A stretch of 64,000 nucleotides of DNA, taken from Hymenopus coronatus. Its lineage: Eukaryota > Arthropoda > Insecta > Mantodea > Hymenopodidae. Positions 31,412 through 42,957 of the stretch are shown in pieces. The position numbers and the translations under genes were made by a program. The notes beneath the pieces are model-generated. The model was given only the letters and a program-made list of their open reading frames with translations, was not told the DNA's origin and ran no database searches. The DNA lies in contig CM060900.1 of the NCBI GenBank assembly GCA_030762935.1, positions 111,566,620 to 111,630,619 of the forward strand, written 5' to 3'. The first letter of the stretch is position 1. Each line of letters begins with the position of its first letter.

Positions 31412-31860
31412 AATGATTTCAAATGAGCATTGACGTTGTTTTGAAGATCTTCGTATACTTTACGACGTTTGCGGAGAGCCATTCAAAACAAATGAAGAGG
31501 AATGCATTGTGTTGATCCATGACAACGCTCGTCCACACACTGCTGGCAAAACCCATCGCCTCCTTGAACAGTTTCAATGGGGTATTTTCGATCATCCGCT
31601 GCACAGTCCTGACCTGGCTCCCACGACTTTCACCCTTTCGCTAAACTGAAGACGTGGCTAGGAGGGCAACGGCAACATTTTTTGAAGTGGGTATTGCGAA
31701 ACTTGTGCACAGGTACGATAAAAGTCTCAATCTTTTCGGTGATTATGTTGAAAAGTCACCATAAGTGTACAAAACTTTTACTTATAAAATAATTGTTTTC
31801 TGTGAAATTGTCTTTTATTTATAGCCTATCGTAAGTTAAAAAAAGGCCCTCGTATATGGT
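31412..31860 (+). pseudogene. mariner transposase C-terminal half
   Basis: The plus-strand frames give VLIHDNARPHTAGKTHRLLE at about 31,512-31,571, FDHPLHSPDLAP, then after a one-base slip DFHPFAKLKTWLGG, and finally FEVGIAKL-type and YDKSLN...GDYVEK-type C-terminal blocks. The catalytic DNARPH aspartate and the DF aspartate are intact; the first catalytic aspartate is missing because the copy is 5'-truncated. About 30 residues before the C-terminal block are deleted. The 3' end carries the classic mariner terminus (GGCCCTCGTATA at about 31,846-31,857). It inserted into, or replaced, R800 sequence. Confidence 0.88.
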
Positions 31861-32205
31861 CAAAAATGAATAGGAAATCTCAAATAAATGAAATTATAGA
31901 TAAAAACTGTAAGTTATTGGGACAATGTTTAGAAAAAAGTCAAAAAAAGATATGGAAATGGACTGTTAACAGGGAAGAAATATAGTGCATGAGCATTTAG
32001 AAGTAGTGGTAGTTACAGCACTATGTTCTTTTTTGTATAACTTAAACTGGACTGCCCACTGAAAAAGTAGCCTGGGCCGAATTCTAGTGGGCAGCACAAG
32101 ATATGTATTGTACAATATATGTATTTCTTAGTGCTTCAATAGGCTTAAACTTATATTCAGTACTTTTGTTTTTCCTAGTCAAGAAATAATTCTTAATAAA
32201 TGCAC
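31861..32205. other. No recognisable feature
   Basis: AT-rich. No gene or shared repeat found. Confidence 0.4.
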
Positions 32206-32209
32206 TACA

Positions 32210-32330
32210 GTGTGTTCCATTGGATGGCAGCTCAGACGGTATTCTATGCAAGAGGTCTCGGGTTTGATTTCCGGCTGGGGAGTGGGAAGTTTTCTTAACC
32301 AAGTTTATTTAGTATCCTCCTCTGATTTAT
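32210..32330 (+). repeat. SINE fragment (tRNA-like head)
   Basis: A box-A-like TGGATGGCAGCTCAGACGG and a box-B-like GGGTTTGATTTCCGG, followed by a GGGGAGTGGGAAGTTTTC body. Closest in style to SINE-D. Open frames overlapping it on both strands are shadows. Confidence 0.45.
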
Positions 32331-32337
32331 TTATTTT

Positions 32338-32400
32338 TATCCTGGCCTACCGCCCGGCCGTTGCGTCCCCCCATCTCGGTCCATTACAGCCATCATGGAT
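32338..32400 (-). repeat. SINE-A 3' fragment
   Basis: CCTGGCCTACCGCCCGGCCG and CATCTCGGTCCAT match the minus strand of the SINE-A 3' end (compare 10,128-10,172 and 13,818-13,850). Confidence 0.7.
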
Positions 32401-35400
32401 GGTGCAACAAATATACTGAAATGAAAAGAAAAAACTGTAAACAAAATTATTTTAAGTGAAATATTCTAGTAGGTTGAAACACGCATTAGTCATATTTACA
32501 ATTGAAATGCATATTACTTGGCAGCACATAAAATATTAATAACAATAAACGAAAGTAATGATGTATTTATCACATTAATACAGCAGCATATTTGGTTTGA
32601 TTACAAATTCTGGAAGTATAAATGGTAGTGTGTAGATCTAAAGATAATAACCAATGATACGAACAGTAAAACGTGTAAACACCATTGTCATGAACGGTAG
32701 TTCCAAAGAAAAAGTCTAGATGTTAAAGGCGACGTATAAATGGAACAAAAAAGAAACAATATATTCTGTTCTAGCTTGTGCAGAGATACTTTATACGATA
32801 AAGTACTGTTAGAAGAGAATGCAGATGAAGCTAGTGTTTGGAAACGCACCAAGTGGACTTGCGGCGCATCTTTAAGCAGTGAAAGTCCTGGCCACGGTGC
32901 GAGATCCAGAGGGGATGAGCTGGTAATACGTATGTAATCATTCACACAGGTCCCTTCATCTGCACTGGAGGTTCCAACCGCATTTCACTGTCAAGCGACA
33001 GTGAGCTGCTGACCTCTGACACAATAGCAATGCTGGAAATGTACAACAGCTTTCCCACCTGCGGTTCACATTTCCCATGATGCTGCATTTGTCTTTTGGA
33101 TGCGTTAACTGAACAAACAATGTTTCGCTTTGAGCCATTTAGGAAAATGTTTGAAACAGTCTTAAAGCTTAAATCAATGTAAAAGTCTAAAATTCTCATT
33201 TGATCGACCATATATTTTTATTAAAGTGCGATTATGTAATATAAGTACCACGTACACAATTCCAAACAAGCATGTGTGTTTGTTTCAGAGCTATTAATAT
33301 TATTTTTTCTGGATTCTAAGAATGCAATTTTAATAATTAAATATGTTTAATGCAAAAAATGGTTACTTACATCCTAATCCAAAATTTATTTTGCGTTGAG
33401 CAGACCATTATGCCTGTAAAGATGAGAGGTTAAAGGGTCATTCGCATCGAAAATCAACCATAGAAGTAACGTAGACACAGAAGCTTGTAGTCAATATATG
33501 TATCGCTCATTCACGATGGTTACATTGACATTGACGTAGACATAACCGTATTATGTTAACACAGAAGCTTGCAAACGCAAACTTTTGCGTCAAAATGAAC
33601 ATGCAACGTAAAAATCAACCGATCAGAATACTGCTCTATGACTAATTAAAATGGCTTACCGTAATGTCACGCTGAGGTGAAGAGCTTTGCGTAATGGGGT
33701 TCGGTTGCTACTGTTTTTAAGAGCTGCACAACTCAGGTTATCAAATTGCCTAGGGGTCATTTTCATGTACTTTCATTTCGCTTAGTAGATTATGAAAATA
33801 TCTTTGGTTAATTCGTCTTTGATTAAGGAGATGAATCCACCATCGTTTGAGACGAAACGACCGTTCTTTAAAATATGAAACAGTAATCAAATTGGCTACT
33901 CTAGTGTCGCGGTATTGTTTGGTGACGTGCATGTTAGCGTGCTAGTATGTCGCTGTCCGGTGAGTCTACCTGGAGTTGGTCGCGGGTTAATGCTGGTGAA
34001 TTTCTCTGTAGTTAGTGGACATACCTGCAAGTTCCCGTGATGGCACCGGCTGAGCTCCTTCTGGTAGATGATGAATCTCTTATTCATGGGGGAAAGAATG
34101 ACAGGGTATGTCACACTGTTGGTAGACTCAATCAAAGAGAAAGTTCACTTCATTCACTGGGTACTTCATTTATTCGTGAATTACGAGTTCTTTGAGGCAC
34201 TAAGCCGACAAGCAACTCTCGACATAATCAATCGCGAACTTGATGAAATCGTATTTATTAAGCACTACTTCCACTTGGATTGACCTTTGTAACTGTGGTC
34301 CGAAGTTTACAGGTTTGTACAATATTCACTATGATAATTACCCATCTGCTTATTTTGTAGACAATGACTTACGGCGATATATGTGGCGCGCGATTTCTTA
34401 CAGGATATGTTGTACTTTATGATCCTGAGGCGTTACACGTTGCGTCTCCTGCGATGTATCTGTCTAAGCCCGATTCTGTACGTAATAACCCCGACTTCTA
34501 ATGGTTACTCTTTGTTATTCTTTATTACTCCCGACTTCTCATGGTTACTCTTTATTACTCCCGATTTCTCATCCGCACATCACTTATAAACAAAAACTTG
34601 GCAATTTTGTCCTCCTCTTTGATTTGTTGAGGAAGAGCGCGAAAAGTGGCGTCATCACGTGGCTATCGGGTATTTTTCTTTATATTACACCCACGTGACT
34701 AGGTTTTACAAAGCAAAAGTCCCCTTCTCAGGTTTAAAAGGTAGAGTCCCTAGCTTTCTCGTGCTTATATCCTTAATGCATTAAAATGTTAGTGACTTTT
34801 AGCCACATGTGCAACCTTGAAGAAAACAAAAGCTGCCCTCCAAGGTGAGGCCTTCCGACTGAGCGTATATTTCCTATACGTATATTTCCTATGTTAAATA
34901 TGATAAGTTAATAATTAAACTAATATTATATGTGTTGTACTAACATACCGTCGCACTAGTTTGCATGTGCACGAATGTTGCCACACTCTCGTCTGTTATT
35001 CACTCGTAAGACGCAGTTCACTTGTTTTAATTTCTGATTGGTTATGGTTACGTTTACGTTAGTCCTTGAGAATGCTCATGTTGCATTAAATTCTGAACCT
35101 ATATTCTATGTCGGTGAGTCTACGATTAATTTTCTATGTGAATGGCCCTTCATGCGCGACACGAAATACATGTTGACTCGACAGCAAGCTTAATGTGCAG
35201 ACAGGTAAACAACTAAGGGCAGTGCACACGCTATCCATCTGCCTCTTTGCCATCATGTGTTAGAGCTAGATCGTAACGGAATGTTGCATTTGTCCTTTGA
35301 GACTGTACGCTTCACGAGGTTTGTTTATGCTGGAAGTCAACACAGCCACCGGACATACAGCTGCATAACATCTAGGTATGGGCAATCTGACGACAAACCT

Positions 35401-35704
35401 CTCATCTTTAAATATATATAAGGAACCACACACTGAACGTTTTTACAAATCAAGTGGAATTGAACAAGAAGAAGGGATAACCCATTTATGATTAAATAAT
35501 AACGGAAGATATCAACATAAAACTTTATTAACAAAGTTACTGTAAATACCTTACTCTATTTATTAACGCAATCTCCATTGTGTCAAGATATTTACTGTCA
35601 CTGGTACCAGTTTTTCATTGCAAATGTTATAGTTTTCTACCGCCAAAGAATTTATTCGTTTTAAATCGAATTTTATAGGCAAATAACACAAGTGTATCGT
35701 GGTA
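32401..35704. other. No recognisable gene over 3.3 kb
   Basis: Composition is more balanced than in the flanks. Open frames such as 32,942-33,211 (minus, 89 codons), 33,896-34,135 (minus) and 34,068-34,283 (plus) do not resemble families I know. A short tandem duplication (GACTTCT, ATGGTTACTCTTTATTACTCC) lies at 34,494-34,571. Confidence 0.4.
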
Positions 35705-36122
35705 AGGCAATGAACGAGTCTTCAGTGAGGAAATGGCGCATAAGTTACGAGTAATTAAGGATGAACCAGTGCGTAGTAAAAGGCCGGTGTGGAAGTTCAT
35801 CAATCGTTATGGAAGATTTGAAAGCAAATGTTGATAAAAGACGGGTGTTTCACTTTGAACACCGTAATGATTTTTTGAACGGAAAAGATGTCCCAGCCAT
35901 GAAGACCTCAAAGTGACAATGACATCTTGGCTCAGATCTTAGATCTTTACTTCCAGAGTACATCTGCGTTGAAAAACCGTTACTACCAGACAATAAATAC
36001 CTTGATGGCAATGACGATTTTGTTCAAAAATGGAGTAAGGCACTGTAATTTTGTAAATATAGTTTTGTGTTGATAACTTGCGTTATTGTTTAGCTATGCC
36101 AAAACGAGCGTCACTTTTTGGA
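35705..36122 (+). pseudogene. mariner remnant, N- and C-termini joined
   Basis: Plus-strand translation gives an N-terminal block (NESSVRKWR, then VMEDLKANVDKRRVF, like the family's SVRKWxxxF and VxxEDLxxKVDxxIRExRRF). It then passes directly to a C-terminal block (FLNGK, LKVTMTSWLRS, and a degenerate R-x-x-K-x-L-x-x-N-G-D-x-V-x-K series near 35,985-36,040). The whole DD34D catalytic centre is absent. A mariner-like terminus, GTCACTTTTTGGATGGACC followed by TCGTA, ends at about 36,134. The 5' terminus was not found. Confidence 0.6.
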
Positions 36123-36134
36123 TGGACCTCGTAA

Positions 36135-37779
36135 ATAGAAGTCAGAACAGCTAGGGTAATTAATGTTCTGGTGCACTCAACAAACAAGATACCCTTTAGC
36201 TGAAGGTTCAATCCATTAGAATTCAGAAATCTAAAGAATGCGTGAAAATCACATAACCGTCCCTGGGAACCTGCAAGCAAGAATAAAGGATAGAATTACA
36301 TATAATTGAGCAAGTCAAATAGTGAAGAGTTGTCAGAGACGCGAGTAAGAAGTTTGGTTTGACAACATAGAATGTAGGAATTTCGGTGGGGTAATCGTGA
36401 AGTAGACGGAACTTAGGTTAATTTAAGAGCGTGTACTTAAATATATATTTGTAGTTCTTTCTCTTAAATGCGTCACAAGCTACAAAGTGTTAATCGGCAG
36501 TCGGAGGCGCTAAGTACTGTATTCGGCTCTTTACCCATTTGGCGATGATTTCAAGGGGATTCTCCATTTAGCATTTCGCGATTCGTGGTAACTTACTTTC
36601 GTTTTTGTTAGTATGGAAACAAAATTTTTAAACCGTAAAGTTAATGAGATTCCGGCCATATTGTGATAGATTCAGGAGACAATTAAATATCCATCTGCAA
36701 ATCAATGACAACTCTTTCCAGACGGACCATTGATTACCCCCCCCCTATTACTTGTTTTGAGTTAATATAACTATTGTTGTCTGTTCTCGCACCCACCCAC
36801 GCATGTACTCCGAAAAATACCTAATAGAGTACTACTACATCAGCCGACAGTAGATATTAAGAAAGAAACCAATACAATTAAATACTATTTCACCAGATCA
36901 CACAAAGCAGGTAACATCCAACATGTTTAATTCTCAAAGAACTTATGTGACAAATGTCTTATTTGTACAAGAGACTCGTGTATATAATTGCCAGTGATTT
37001 GGACTGATGCTCCACAAAGCGGAACAGAAGGCGCCGCTGAAAGGAAACTGCTTTTATATTACGAGCCATATTCTGGAATTGCGCCTTCTAGCAACAAGTT
37101 TGCCTGATCTAGACAGAACGGGAAACTTTGAATGACAACAACATAAAACGTTTGCTGTACTCTTTGGTGCGTAAATTGTGAAGGGGGAGATTTCAAAGAA
37201 GCAACAGCGCATCTCTAGTTTGAGGTACTTTAATTAAAGTTTCCTGTTGGGAACAAATAAATGATCTTGAGCTACCCACAGGGGAAAAGCGAGATAGGTT
37301 AGTTATAAGGTAAAGATACTCAAACATGGTATATGCGCAGGGGAAAACATTCCCATGCATTGAAATAACCAAATTTATCTTGAGATTAAAAGCGCCCCGA
37401 TCTATTCAGTGACCCAATGCAATTAAAGCTCTTCGAAGTTGCAGCCGAATGTTTGGAATGTAGAACTGGAGCACCCTAATACTTGAAGTGCTATTAAGTG
37501 TGCTTACGGGAGATTTCAATTAAAATGCTCAAAATTTTTATTTTTGTATTTTCCTTTCCGTTTACTCTCTGATGTGTAAATAAAATGTCCCAAACACGTT
37601 AATCCAATATTGCACCAGGATATTCCTAAATTTATAGAATGTTCAAGTTGCTTCACCCCCTTAGTTAAAGAGGCCATTTTAGGGACATACACTTTTTCCA
37701 AATTTCATACCATCTTTTAGGCAACTAATACATTTTTAATACATTTAAAGTGATGTATCTATAACATTTGGAAATCCAC
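36135..37779. other. No recognisable feature
   Basis: No gene, RNA or shared repeat recognised. A short C-run lies at 36,737-36,744. Confidence 0.4.
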
Positions 37780-38395
37780 AGTATGTAAGATACCTTATTG
37801 AATATTTTACTAGTTATTATACACAATAATAGTGATAGTTTTGCCAGGTATAAAATTGTAGCTTATATGGATATTTAAATAATCATTTTTACTGTCTTAA
37901 ATTATTGTACTAATAAAATGAGCCACATGAGGCATTTTTACAGATACTCGCATAAAAAATCCAGATTTATGGTAAATTAGGTTACAAATATTTCTGTCAT
38001 GTTACAACATTTATATTAGTCCTAATTAGTGAACAAAAATTACTTTTAGTACTCTCCGAAGGTCTTTATTTTTCGAAATTTAATCATTTATCAAATTTGG
38101 AGCATTATTTTAAAAAATATGTCAGTTTTCTTTAATGTGCTTTTGGGAGGCAGTGTAAAACTATGAACAATTTTTATCGTGTATGGAGGAGTGTTGGAAT
38201 AATGTTTGCGGGGAAATATGGTTTAAAGTTGGGATTGGCTATTAATGAGCATGCGCCTACCTATTTATAGTTTTAGTTAGTTGCTAGTTAAAGTGATATA
38301 TGTTCTTAAAGTTTAGAAGTTATATACTTTTTAGAAAATTATAAAATATCGAAGTATTTTATAATTTTTGGTCAAATTTCACATATGCATCATTT
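37780..38395 (-). repeat. Repeat F copy 2
   Basis: The minus strand reads ATTTGACCAAAAATTATAAA, GCCTCATGTGGCTCATTTTA, ATTATTTAAATATCC, ATACCTGGC, CACTATTATTGTGTATAATA and GTATCTTACATAC in the same order as copy 1. It contains about 150 extra bases relative to copy 1 (around 38,130-38,280). Confidence 0.6.
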
Positions 38396-38894
38396 TTAAA
38401 CTGGAAACTGCTTTAAAGTAAACTCACGGATGCACTTCCTTTTCGGTAGCGTGAAAAAAAAATTTGAGCAGATTGCATTAATTATGAACCAAACTGTTGT
38501 TATTAAAATTAACAGAATGAGCAATTCTGTTGATATGTTAGAAGACATAGCAAAACCAAAGTAATGAGATGTTAAATGCTATAGAGATTCTATGTTATCT
38601 TAGTTATCTTGCAATCAGCGCAGTATTCTTCTTAGCAGCTAGCGGGCTCAAGATCAATCGCTGATAAGACAACTTTTGGGGCTAAAGCTAGTTTTCTCTT
38701 CAGAGAGTTTTTCCTCAAGTTGCTAAGATTAATGCAAAGCAAAAAAAAAAAAAAAAAAAAAAACAGTTTAGCAGGTATTTTGAATCAATTAAAGTTTATT
38801 TTCATAACTGTCCCTCTACAAACCGTGACAGTGGATATAGAAAATATTGTATTCCACACAAATGCTCAAATAGATATTGTACAGGGAACACATG
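38396..38894. other. No gene; poly(A) run
   Basis: A 24-base A-run lies at 38,740-38,763. It could be the 3' tail of an unidentified retroposed sequence to its left. Confidence 0.4.
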
Positions 38895-39224
38895 TCTCCC
38901 TCCGTGGTGTAGTAGTTGCCATGCTAGCCTCTACATCCTAAGGTTACAGGCTCAAATCTGAAGGAGGGTGATGGATATGGCTTCCTTCGGATGCGAAGTA
39001 AAGCCGGTGGTCCCGTGTAATGTTTATTTGCGCGCAAACCTTGAAAGAACGAGATACTCGGGAAAAATGTTGCTGCATTTCGCGTCCGCCAAATGTGATT
39101 TCGTCCTACAAGTGTCACTTGTGGACAAAGAGCTGATCCCTCGTGGCAAACACACGAACTAAAAATTCAAAGCCGATCGTGGAGTCACCGTAATGACGTC
39201 CTTTGCTCAATAAGAGACGCGAAA

Positions 39225-39225
<1 letters not shown>
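38895..39225 (+). mobile_element. SINE-D copy with (AAT)n tail
   Basis: CTCCGTGGTGTAGTAGTTGC (box A region), GGCTCAAATCTGAAGGAGGG (decayed box B), GGCTTCCTTCGGATGCG, TGTTTATTTGCGCG and GATCCCTCGTGGC. It ends in an AAT microsatellite. This is the most complete member of the family in the window. Confidence 0.72.
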
Positions 39226-39261
<36 letters not shown>

Positions 39262-39289
39262 CCACTACTACTACTACTACTACTACTGA
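39223..39289. repeat. (AAT)n and (ACT)n microsatellites
   Basis: About 12 AAT units followed by about 8 ACT units. Confidence 0.95.
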
Positions 39290-39780
39290 AAATACATTTT
39301 TGAGGTCCCCAAAATAAAACTATTTTCAAAAAAGTTCCCTCATAAGGAAGTATCGGATAAATTTCAGAACTAGTATTAAAGATTAGCACCTTCCAAAAAT
39401 TCGGCACAATTATTACCAAGAAAACGAGAACGGATTGTCAGATAAATTCAAATATTGGTATTAAAACTAGCTTCCAAAAATGCGGCACAAAGATTATCAA
39501 GAAAACATTTCCACTCTCCCAATTAACCTTTGCAGGTAATAATTGTCGTTATGTTTTACTTCCACAAAAATAGTTAATATGATTTTCACTAGAATAACAA
39601 GTTTAAGATATTTACAAGACAAAAAAATATGTACATTAAAATCATCTGAAAACAGCCTGTGAAGTCCTCCTCACTCGGAAATAATTTTCTACACTTGTGA
39701 AAATAGTTAAGGTGTTAGAGGTAGAGAAAAACGTTCTGTACAGAAGAATGTATACTTCTCTAAAACACATTTCAAGAATT
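39290..39780 (+). repeat. Diverged R800 copy
   Basis: TTTTTGAGGTCCCC, CTTCCAAAAATTCGGCAC (twice, indicating a local duplication at 39,385 and 39,470), TTTAAGATATTTACAAGAC, GAAGTCCTCCTCACTC and CTAAAACACATTTC. It is more diverged than most copies and ends in the CA microsatellite. Confidence 0.65.
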
Positions 39781-39782
39781 TT

Positions 39783-39829
39783 TCACACACACACACACAC
39801 ACACATACACACACACATACACACACTTC
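39783..39829. repeat. (CA)n microsatellite
   Basis: Interrupted CA/CATA run. Confidence 0.95.
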
Positions 39830-39994
39830 AAAATGTTGGTCATTTTTTGAAGTTCAACCTGTAGAAAATAACATTGAATACATTTTCGCTTTCCTCTATC
39901 ACATTTGCACTGATAACAAAATTTGTATTCAAACTATTTCTACAAAGTATATCATGTTTGATAATGTGCAGATAGTAGAAGTAGGAAATACAAT

Positions 39995-40250
39995 TTTAGA
40001 GCCCGCCTCTGTAGTGTCGGGGTAGCATATCTGCCTCACATTCAAGAGACCTTGATTTCGTACCTCACATAGGGTGAGTTATTCAGATTTTTTTTTCCTG
40101 GGTTTCTTTTATTCTGAGAGGGTGAATGTCGATCAACTTTAAGTTTCATAGACCCCAAAATCATTTGAGCATCATTTCACCGATATATTCCATTATCCGA
40201 TATAACCAATCAGGCCAAGGACGTTAAACTTCAACAAAAGCAAAAACAAA
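39995..40250 (+). mobile_element. SINE-F copy
   Basis: A head GCCTCTGTAGTGTCGGGG with a decayed box B (TTGATTTCGTACC) is followed by TTTTTCCTGGGTTTC and a 3' end GGACGTTAAACTTCAAC with an A-rich tail. The GACGTTAAAC end resembles the GGGCGTTAAACACT end of SINE-B2. Confidence 0.55.
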
Positions 40251-41332
40251 CAAAAGAAAACAAAATATTTTTAGAAGTTACACAAAAATAAACAATAGTG
40301 GATACAATTGTCACGAATGAAACTCTCTGGATGTTTCTTGCAGTGCAAGGTACTCTGGCGGATTGAAATTTGTAGGCATGGTGTTGTGCTATTTCCTGAT
40401 GACCTCACAACTGCTTTTGCTGACATTGTCATCACGTGTGAACCGAAATAGCAGCAAAATATATTCCAAGTGGAACAACACGCGATGTGAAACACAACAA
40501 ATCCACTAGAGAGTACATTTTGTACTGAACAATCGTCACTGAAGCACAAGTTTTATGTCATGAAGCCTTCACATTCCTTGACACTTGAGTGAGAGTTCAT
40601 AATAGTTTTGGGTAGGAATGTCTGTGCTTAAACGAAATGCAAAAGAATCTAAATCTAAAACCTTGGATTTTTAGTCCTTTGATCACTGTAATCTGTTTAT
40701 TTAGATTTATTAACATATTTCTATACGATTATCTACTTCTCGCATAGATCAGTGGGTAGTCGAGAATTGTACACCGCAATTCATGAAAATATTTGCTTGA
40801 AAATTCCTGAATAATGAAAATAGGCTTAGAAAAGCCCTGGAGAGCTGCTAAACGAGAAGTGTGACGTCTCCGTATTCCGCCTGGATTCGTTATCAATATT
40901 GTTGTTCACATGCAAAGCACAACAATGGCGGAATCAACTTGAAAAGTGGCTAAGTACCAAAGTATATCTTCCAGTGTTCCTTTCTTAAATAAGGTTTTAA
41001 GAACCTTTTTCGGGTGTACACTAGAACGCTGACACCTATTTCTCCACACTAATTTACGTGACGATTGATCGTCATTCAAACTGTAGTGCGTATCACTCTT
41101 AGTATAGTTCAATTTAGAAAATAATCAATCATAATTTTATGTAGAACCAAATATTGCAACAATACGGCTAGGAAATCTCTCAATTTTGGGGCATGCTTAG
41201 GCTGGCAACATTTGATAAAGTTGCAATTCGTGTTTTCCTGTTGCTTCAAGAAAGTACTGCACTATAGTGTATTAGTTTTAACTATAACTTCAATGGGGCA
41301 TCTGTTGCATTGAACAGATGAGTTGTAAACTA
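40251..41332. other. No recognisable gene
   Basis: A 92-codon minus-strand frame (40,271-40,549) was examined. It is cysteine-rich but resembles no transposase or host family I know. Confidence 0.4.
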
Positions 41333-42957
41333 TACTGGTGTGCAAAATCAAAAGACGAAAGAAACTTTAAATGTCGTGCCACTTCCAAGTAACATAGTTC
41401 GATGAAACTTGAATCACACGCAGAGAGAATTACTACAGTAGGCAACTAAACGAAATATGCAAGGAGACGAACAGAAATGACACTTTTATTGACGTAAAAT
41501 AAGCTACTCTGAAGTCACCACGTCATATGGTGGTCATCTAGGTTTTCAAAAATAGAGACGTGGTGCTTAAAACGGTGCATGATCCCCACGGACAGCAATG
41601 CATGTTTTGCATTCTGCTCCCATGCTGACCACAAGTTTGGTTAGAAGTTCTTGTGGTGGGACGCTCCATTCCTCTACCAGTGCTGTTGACAACTGTTGGG
41701 TATCCGTTGGTACATGTGAACCTGCTCCCCAAAACATCCCACACGTGTTCAATGGGATTTTAAAGCGGGGGAACGGGCAGGTTAGACCATTCGCCGAATA
41801 GCTTCTCAGGGCCGACTGTACCCCTGAGAAGACACGTAGGTATAATAACGTTCATGTTCAAAGATTTAGAGGTCTGTACGCCCATGCTACATCATGCCTC
41901 CCCACATCGTAACACTCAAACCATCCAAACCACCATGTTCAAAGATGTTCCTGGGTGTTCCCACCTCTCACCAGATAAAGATGCGTAAAGACTTACTACT
42001 CAGACTGAATCTTCTTTCAACCGAGAAGAGCACGCGACTCCATTCCTTGTTGCCCCAATTCCAATGCTCTTGGGACTATTGCAAATGGTGCCGTCGTTGT
42101 GTGGATGTCAATGGAACACAATGTATTGGCCGTCGGTCAAAGAGACCACCTCTATGAAGTCGCTACTGCGAGCGTGAGATTACGTGCTTAATAGTCTTGT
42201 TAAATGTGGTTGCAATTGCACCCGCTGTTTAGTGTGGATCCTTCCTCTCTATTGCACAATGTAGGGATCATCTGCTGCTCTAGTTGACCGAGGTAGACCA
42301 CCTCCTCCCCTTGTGATAGCAGTGTTTGTGACTTGGAAGGCTCCCTTTGCACGTGAAGCAATGCTGTGGGAATGCTCGTCACATTTCGCCCTTCTTCGAG
42401 ATTCCCGATGATTCTTCCCCGTGTGAAGCCATCCAAATGTTGTCTTTGGGTCATGTTGTAAAGAACACCACTGCATTGCACCGTAACAGCTCGCTGATTG
42501 CCATACTGATTGTTCTGTTTCTTCGACTGCCTCGTGTTGCGGAATTAGATCCATTTGAAGCCATAGTCTCACTACACTCACTTTATGTGGCGTACAATTT
42601 TCTGTGTACGCATGAGACACCTCTGGCAACATTCTCCGGCACTTTCATTCATTTCCACTAAGTAGCTCGTCCTTAGAATTTGCACACCAATGTAGTTGCA
42701 TATGTTTTTCCATACGAATTATTTCTGTTAATGAAGCGTCACTGACTGCCCACTGTTTGTTGTTTTTCATCATGTCAACAGCTAAGCATGCACAGTGAAG
42801 TGAATAAGGAAGGGATGGTAATGTTTCCGCACCGATGAGCTTAAACTCATCCTGTTGGTTTAGAATAAGTTTTGCTCCCGCGGGCACTAAGACAAAGTAC
42901 TCTTCTTCATTTTCTTCAATGGATTATCCTACTCTTTTAAGGTTTTACACCCCTGAG
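41333..42957 (-). mobile_element. Tc1-like element
   Basis: One end reads TACTGGTGTGCAAAATC (41,333-41,349). The other, on the opposite strand, reads CTCAGGGGTGTAAAACC (42,941-42,957). These are diverged terminal inverted repeats sharing GGTGTxxAAA. The decayed transposase lies between them on the minus strand. The 5' untranslated part (42,455-42,957) is longer than usual for Tc1 and may contain an insertion. TSD (TA) is plausible at 41,331 but unclear at the other side. Confidence 0.75.
41567..42454 (-). pseudogene. Tc1-like transposase, internally deleted
   Basis: On the minus strand the order is an N-terminal helix-turn-helix (MTQRQHLDGFTRGRIIGNLE; RAADDPYIV), a linker (RRPIHCVPLT), the first catalytic block (SRVLFSVERRFSLSS, where the family has FSDESRF), MWGGMM, IFEH, then a jump to the C-terminal block (ALVEEWS, PQELLTKLVVSMG, KTCIAVRGDHAPF). 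The first catalytic D is V, and the segment holding the second catalytic D (the DDNARPH-like motif) is deleted. There are several frameshifts. The protein would bind TIRs and cut at TA, but this copy is inactive. Tc1 proteins of this type are common in arthropods. Confidence 0.87.

Noticed and set aside
32942..33211. 89-codon minus-strand frame as a host exon
   Set aside because: It reads like ordinary protein composition but I recognise no family and see no convincing splice sites; overlapping frames exist on both strands.
40271..40549. 92-codon cysteine-rich minus-strand frame as a possible gene
   Set aside because: No motif, signal or neighbouring exon supports it, and the cysteines follow no known spacing.
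41598..42157. Plus-strand frames at 41.6-42.2 kb
   Set aside because: They are antisense shadows of the Tc1 transposase, whose motifs are clear on the minus strand.
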